Made by a program: the position numbers and the translations under genes
The notes under the pieces: model-generated
What the model was told of the DNA's origin: nothing
Seen by the model: only the letters and a program-made list of their open reading frames with translations
Databases searched by the model: none
NCBI GenBank assembly: GCA_944739405.2
Contig: OX123187.2
Location: forward strand, 80,770,450-80,834,449
Length of the DNA: 64,000 nucleotides
Direction of reading: 5' to 3'
Source: Euclidia mi
Lineage: Eukaryota > Arthropoda > Insecta > Lepidoptera > Erebidae
Shown: one piece after another, positions 59,364 through 64,000 of the stretch
Layout: each line of letters opens with the position of its first letter
How positions within the stretch are numbered: the first letter of the stretch is position 1

Positions 59364-60208
59364 CCATTAAAACAATACTTGTCAAAAATACCAAGTCTCG
59401 CGACCGTAAAAAGTTGTGAGATACATGTAATACCAAGTCAGTTAATTAAAAATATTTAATGTTTTAAATACATAGATTGACTCGGCTATATATAAATTAG
59501 ATTGTTTAAATATGCGATTGCCAAGTCAATAACATGAAAGATTTTTGGACTGATGCCTCGTTGGTCTCACGGCATAAATGTGCGCGTGGGATTGGGAGGT
59601 CTCGGGTTCGATTCCCGGGTCGGGCAAAAGTGTTATTGGGTTTTCCGTTAGGAAATTTTCAGTAGCAGCACGGAGTCTGGTAATGTGCCCGGTACGGCAA
59701 TAGGCTCGCCCCCTATTACGTGGGACCTAAAAATTCATGGCGAAATGTGGGTATAATATAACACCTCTGCCTACCCCTTCGGGGATACAGGCGTGAGTCT
59801 ATAAAAAAAAATAACAAAGTTATTTGTGCAGTTGATGTATCTCGAAAACTGGACAGAAATTGAAAAATATTAAAATTTTTCCTTGATTCATATACTAAAC
59901 ACTAATCGAATTCTAAATTGGAAGCTTCTATGTCTGCTAGAAGTGCCTTTTGATGATCGGTCAGTGAGTGACAAAATTAAGAATTTTGACTCGTTATAAT
60001 TCTAAAACTACAGGTTCAAATTGAATGAAATTTGAAATACACCATGTTTATACAATGCCTGCATGGTTACTAAAAAAACAGGCTTCTAATTTTATCCACA
60101 ACGAAGTTATAGGGGGTCGAAAATGGCCTGAATTGCTTCGAGAAAAGGATGGTACGGCCTGTGCCGCTGTTTTACTCGAATTGGTCGGGGCACTGCCGTG
60201 CCCCCAGA
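59364..60208 (-). mobile_element. Helitron-like family H, copy 3, with a SINE inside
   Basis: In minus orientation it starts TCTGGGGGCACGGCAGTGCC at 60208, preceded by A, and runs through the family core to about 59812; a SINE (59552-59811) follows, then the terminal module (59535-59364) in the same relative orientation as copy 1. It is inserted in the coding part of an R1-type LINE (60209-60630). A segment between core and module seen in the other copies is missing. Confidence 0.65.
59552..59811 (+). mobile_element. full-length tRNA-derived SINE ('SINE-A')
   Basis: tRNA-like head TGCCTCGTTGGTCTCACGGC (A-box-like TGGTCTCACGG) and B box GGTTCGATTCC at 59605-59615, exactly the pol III consensus. 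The body has GGCAATAGGCTCGCCCCCTA, CTCTGCCTACCCCTTCGGGG, ending in an A-run. Body shared with 4012-4215, 22505-22640 and 54290-54375. Confidence 0.85.
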
Positions 60209-60630
60209 TGGCAAAAACGCCTAAACGCACGGAAATTCGTCCTACTTGCCACAAGATCCGTATAGTACACTACTCCAGAAGTTACCTCTAATTCGTTAAG
60301 CATGATATTACGTTCGATTTGCCAAAGACCCATAGAATGTGATGAGCAGATTGTTCATAATTGTTGCCAGATGTAAGCATTGGCATAACGGTGAATCAAC
60401 TAGCTTAAATGAATACAACTTGCTCTTAAAGTTACCATGACCTGTAAGAAATTGAGCTACACAGTGATCCACCTCCAACCAGTTCCTCGCCAGTCGCTCT
60501 CGGATGCATGGGAAGAACTGGTAGAGATGACGGCCCTTAGTTGATGTGTTCCAGCGACATTGCCATTCATCAAGAAGATCGTCATAGACTGTGGATTGAT
60601 GGTTCAACAATCTAGCGATCTTATGTCAGA
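60209..60630 (-). pseudogene. R1-clade LINE ORF2 C-terminal fragment
   Basis: Minus strand: DLLDEWQCRWNTSTKGRHLY, QFFPCIRERLARNW, CVAQFLTGHGNFKSKLYSFK, LVDSPLCQC, then after a frameshift MLNELEVTSGVVYYTDLVAS and RTNFRAFRRFC up to the H insertion. This is the RNase H-like/CCHC C-terminal part of R1-group LINEs (the FLTGHG.F ... SP.C.C signature). The rest of ORF2 is absent. Confidence 0.8.
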
Positions 60631-60725
60631 TTTTTTATTAACCGACTTGGTATTACATGGATCTACCAACTTTTTACGGTCGCGAGATTTGGAATTTTTG
60701 ACAAGTATTGTTTTTATTGGATAAC
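60631..60725 (+). repeat. terminal module of family H, isolated copy
   Basis: TTAACCGACTTGGTATTACA, TGGATCTACC, ACTTTTTACGGTCGCGAGAT, TTTGACAAGTATTGTTTTTA. Matches 51750-51840. It occurs without the H core, so it may be an independent element. Confidence 0.65.
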
Positions 60726-60982
60726 GTTTACAGGTGACATGTAATATTCATACGTCTATCTGTTTCAAGGCTGTAAGTTATAGGCTAGCTATTAAAACAT
60801 GTAAATGTCCAACTAATTTATGTAGGTACATCAAGCTTAAGCAATCATAGATTGGCTTATACTAGACATGCATTACCTATGTTTATATCCATGTATCTGA
60901 TTGTATTTACATTCTCATATATTTTGAAATATAATTATGTAATTTGCCAAACCGATTATCAGTTTAAAATGTCTCTACTTGG

Positions 60983-61215
60983 TGACGGACTTAGAATACC
61001 AAGTGTTACAACCCCATTTTATTCCGTGGATGTCGTAAAAGGCGACTAACGAGGATACACGAAGCAAGTAGTCTCTGCAGAAGAGACGGAAGACTCGATA
61101 ACAAACTGCCTGGCCAGCGTGGTATAGTACGCCAAATCTTTCTATTGCCTCTCAATGTTGATGTGAAGCAAATCAGGAGAGGCCTTAGTCCAGCAGCTTA
61201 TGACATAGCTATAAA
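60983..61215 (+). mobile_element. family N retroelement, second copy
   Basis: TGGTGACGGACTTAGAATAC, GGATGTCGTAAAAGGCGACT, CCTGGCCAGCGTGGTATAGT, GGAGAGGCCTTAGTCCAGCA. It shows the uninterrupted form of the site (GCGTGGTATAG) where the gypsy element entered the first copy. Confidence 0.78.
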
Positions 61216-63684
61216 TAAATCGTCCATTTGGATCGACTACACATTCACTAATTCGCTCGTTTCAACACCTATACCGATTTAGTATTCACGACAGCCAAAT
61301 ATTCTCAATGGCTCATTGAAATAGCAAATGTCCAAACTTGGCAAATCTAGAAGCAATTTTTAAAGGATTCAAAATTTAAAGGATCTTGGTTGATTGCTGG
61401 TGCGAAGATAGCTGCAGTATAATGTTCGAAGTCTGCAAGGTAATCTAAGCCCAAAAATTGAGACTAAGTTCGAAATATATTTGAGGTTTTGGTTGGTGTG
61501 AATTAACAGAATTTGGAAGTTACAGACAGTTTCTTGCAGAATATTATATTATACAATATTATTTCTAACTTGAATACAATCATGTCAAACAAATGTAATC
61601 TTCATCGTCGTAATATATAAAACTTGTTCTGACTAAAACTGAAGAACTAAAGTGCAGATTTAGTTGTTTGCAGAGCCCAAACAACTAAAGCTAGAAACAT
61701 AGTTAGACAGCGGGTTTGCTTTGTCTATATTATATAGGAGACTATTAAGAGAGCATTTTTAACATCATACATAATTAAGTGCGTTACAAATATTTGGCAC
61801 TGTGACTCTGTTCCTACAGTCTTTATCAACATCAGTAAAATACAATGAAGTAATCCATTATCATAATTAATAATGAACTTAAACTCCATAAATTACTATT
61901 CGCAGTAGCACCAAACCATATGAAATCAAAAGCATTCAAATATCAATTATGAAATGAACCAAACAGTGATTTATGACGCAGCACCCCCTTGTGCATCGCT
62001 CGGCTTTTCGTTCAAAAGTAATGAAATACCGTATTTTAAAACTGATATATCATCATGGCACAATTAAGCATCGGAGTATATTATTACTCTACATCATTTA
62101 ATAAAATTCGCTTAGCGTATCATTTTATCAACTATCAGTTTGTTAACAGACATTTCAAAAGCAATAGTCGCACATATTATTACAGCAATATTTTTTGATT
62201 AATTAAACTTATCATAAATTCTGTAGTCAGAAGCTTAATTTTAATATTGTTTTATGTGATTTCGATGCACATTTTGGTATTGACGTCAATAACACAAAAT
62301 AATTGAGAATGTATCAACAAATGTATTCAACGCAGTGAATTATACATTACGTTAAAAACAAAACACACCATTGTTATGAAGTTACAAAGCTTTGGCAACT
62401 TCATAATAATGGTATAAATTAAACCCAGTACATATCCTTAAGAGTATGGAAATACCAATGATGACTTTAAAAACCGGCTTTTATCAATCCAGTGTAACCT
62501 GAAAGGTTTTTAACGAATTCTTCTGCACTGCAAGTAACAGACAATGATAGCTTTTGGTAGGTGCAATTACGTGTCTTATCAAAAGCCTGATAGCAGATGT
62601 TGAAACTTTGAATATTTAGTTAATACTATTAGTAAAAAAACACAACATTTTCACAGTAAAATGGAACTTTGGCTTTGGTACTGATATGGGTAATTATTAT
62701 CATCTTACAGCTATTTGCACTCTCACGAACTGCTTCTAATTCAAGTCACAGTAGCGTTGATAGGTGAAAGGAGGATTTGTAAACAGTAAAGTTTTGTTTC
62801 AATTATAGTGAAACAAATGAAGTATTTACTAACACATGCGGCAATTGTCATTTGTTTATTCGGAAATAATATTGCATCCGTCTGTATATTTGATTGTGTC
62901 TTGAGGCGATATTGGACAGAATTCCGAATCTAAATAAGTAATAAAAAAAGTATTTCTGGATATGAATATTTTCACCAGAAGCGCTGGGTTTCAAAACATG
63001 CAAAATATAATCTTATACTTATTATTTTTTATTCAGCTTTATATAGGCTCACATCTTAGTAAAAAAAATTACGTTTTACCAAGTAGTCATAATTCAAAAG
63101 GAAAACTCACTAAAAATATGAGTACTTTGTCTCCGAGGTATATTTTAAAACGTTCGCTTTGTGACTAAAGAATGTTTTACCTTTGCAAATGTACGAAGAA
63201 AAATAGTTTTGTCACACGCCCATGGAAGAATAACTGAAGCATGGAAGGAACGATATTTTTAAGAACAAATTGAATATAGCTACACTCTTCACTCATATGA
63301 TATATTAGAGTTGCCAGAAGAAGATGGCACTATGTTTGTCAGTTAGGGCTAAAGACAATTTGAACACAAATATCGTAACTTTTTAATTTAATAGTGACTG
63401 AGCAAATCCGCCATCGATATCGATTAAAGTTTCAATATAGGTTCAAAATCAAACGGACTTGTATAGTATATTATTTATATGTTGTACATATCAAATTCCG
63501 TAACTTTATGTCCACAGCAGTCAGAACGCTAGTTGATGGACAGTCTTTAAATAATTATTACACAAACTTGCATTTTTAAACTGAACTTATATATTTTTGT
63601 TTCAAATGGGTACTCAGTAGCATATAATCTTTCGAGGCGTTATTTTCTAATTTTCATGGTATTTTTCTTTACGCATCAACAGCC
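61216..63684. other. no gene recognised
   Basis: AT-rich non-coding DNA, short frames only. Confidence 0.5.
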
Positions 63685-63840
63685 TTTTCAAGCCCACTGC
63701 TGGTCTTTAACCTTCCGTGGTGGAGGTTTGGCCTACTATAATACCACACTAGCCAGACGTATTCGTATAGGGTTTTATTTCGAGATTTCCTTCTCTTGTT
63801 TCTCTTAGTCGCCTCATACGACACCCTCGGCATAAATGTT
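63685..63840 (-). mobile_element. family N retroelement, third copy
   Basis: In minus orientation: GGGTGTCGTATGAGGCGACT, CTGGCTAGTGTGGTATTATA, GACCAGCAGTGGGCTTG. Same order of blocks as the other two copies, more diverged. Confidence 0.7.
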
Positions 63841-64000
63841 TATTTATACTTATTTATAGTTAGTTTTTCCGCTGTAATGAAAGCTGTAAGTGGAATTAAT
63901 AAATATTAAATAAATAAATCATCACCCCCTACTCTCTCTCTAATCTCAATAACATATTTTTATTAGAGAAAGCAAATAATTAAGATAAAAGCAAAACTCA
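63841..64000. other. AT-rich end of window
   Basis: An AATAAATA-rich patch near 63895-63920; nothing else. Confidence 0.4.

Noticed and set aside
60025..60291. Plus-strand 88-codon frame MKFEIHHVYTMPAW
   Set aside because: It lies inside family H; the related frame in copy 2 (54781-54963) shows it is repeat sequence, not a gene.

Overview
The window looks like nuclear DNA of an insect, most probably a moth or butterfly (Lepidoptera). It is AT-rich, has no bacterial-style operons, and is filled with transposable-element families that resemble lepidopteran ones: RTE, Jockey/CR1 and R1 LINEs, a Penelope-like element, Ty3/gypsy LTR elements, mariner-like DNA transposons, tRNA- and 5S-derived SINEs, and a Helitron-like family. 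I recognise no ordinary host housekeeping gene. The only intron-containing gene with an intact frame is a small THAP-domain gene, present three times.

Layout. 1-2819: minus-strand Ty3/gypsy element cut by the window edge, with one uninterrupted frame fusing Gag to integrase after loss of protease, RT and most of RNase H. 4767-10777: plus-strand RTE LINE (decayed endonuclease and RT) split by a 2.77-kb TA-flanked DNA transposon (5247-8017). 10.8-13.6 kb: mostly unassigned, with one tRNA-derived SINE. 13.6-16.7 kb: an RTE scrap, then a Penelope-like element (RT plus GIY-YIG) ending in a hammerhead-ribozyme-like motif. 16.8-22.3 kb: a Jockey/CR1-type LINE (ORF1 and ORF2) broken by a mariner-like element, a short unclassified insertion, and a solo LTR of the first gypsy family. 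22.7-28.6 kb: a three-level nest in which a minus-strand RTE LINE contains a short retroelement ('family N'), which contains a Ty3/gypsy element with both LTRs; target-site duplications are visible at the two inner levels. 28.8-29.9 kb: a second mariner-like copy.

32781-50669 is a head-to-tail triplication of a 5,965-bp unit. The copies differ by a handful of substitutions and one homopolymer-length change. Each unit carries the two-exon THAP gene, a cluster of strong hairpins just upstream of it, older repeat debris and a TATA-plus-hairpin element. 50.7-64 kb is repeat-rich non-coding DNA: three copies of a Helitron-like family with a 5' hairpin, 5S- and tRNA-derived SINEs, an R1-type LINE fragment and two more copies of family N.

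The genes do not form a pathway. The window is best read as layered transposition history. The items that might be functional or new are the triplicated THAP unit with its hairpins, the open Gag-integrase frame, the ribozyme-like motif in the Penelope element, and the 2.77-kb transposon with a captured gene piece. All protein assignments come from reading translated motifs by eye; no database search was run.
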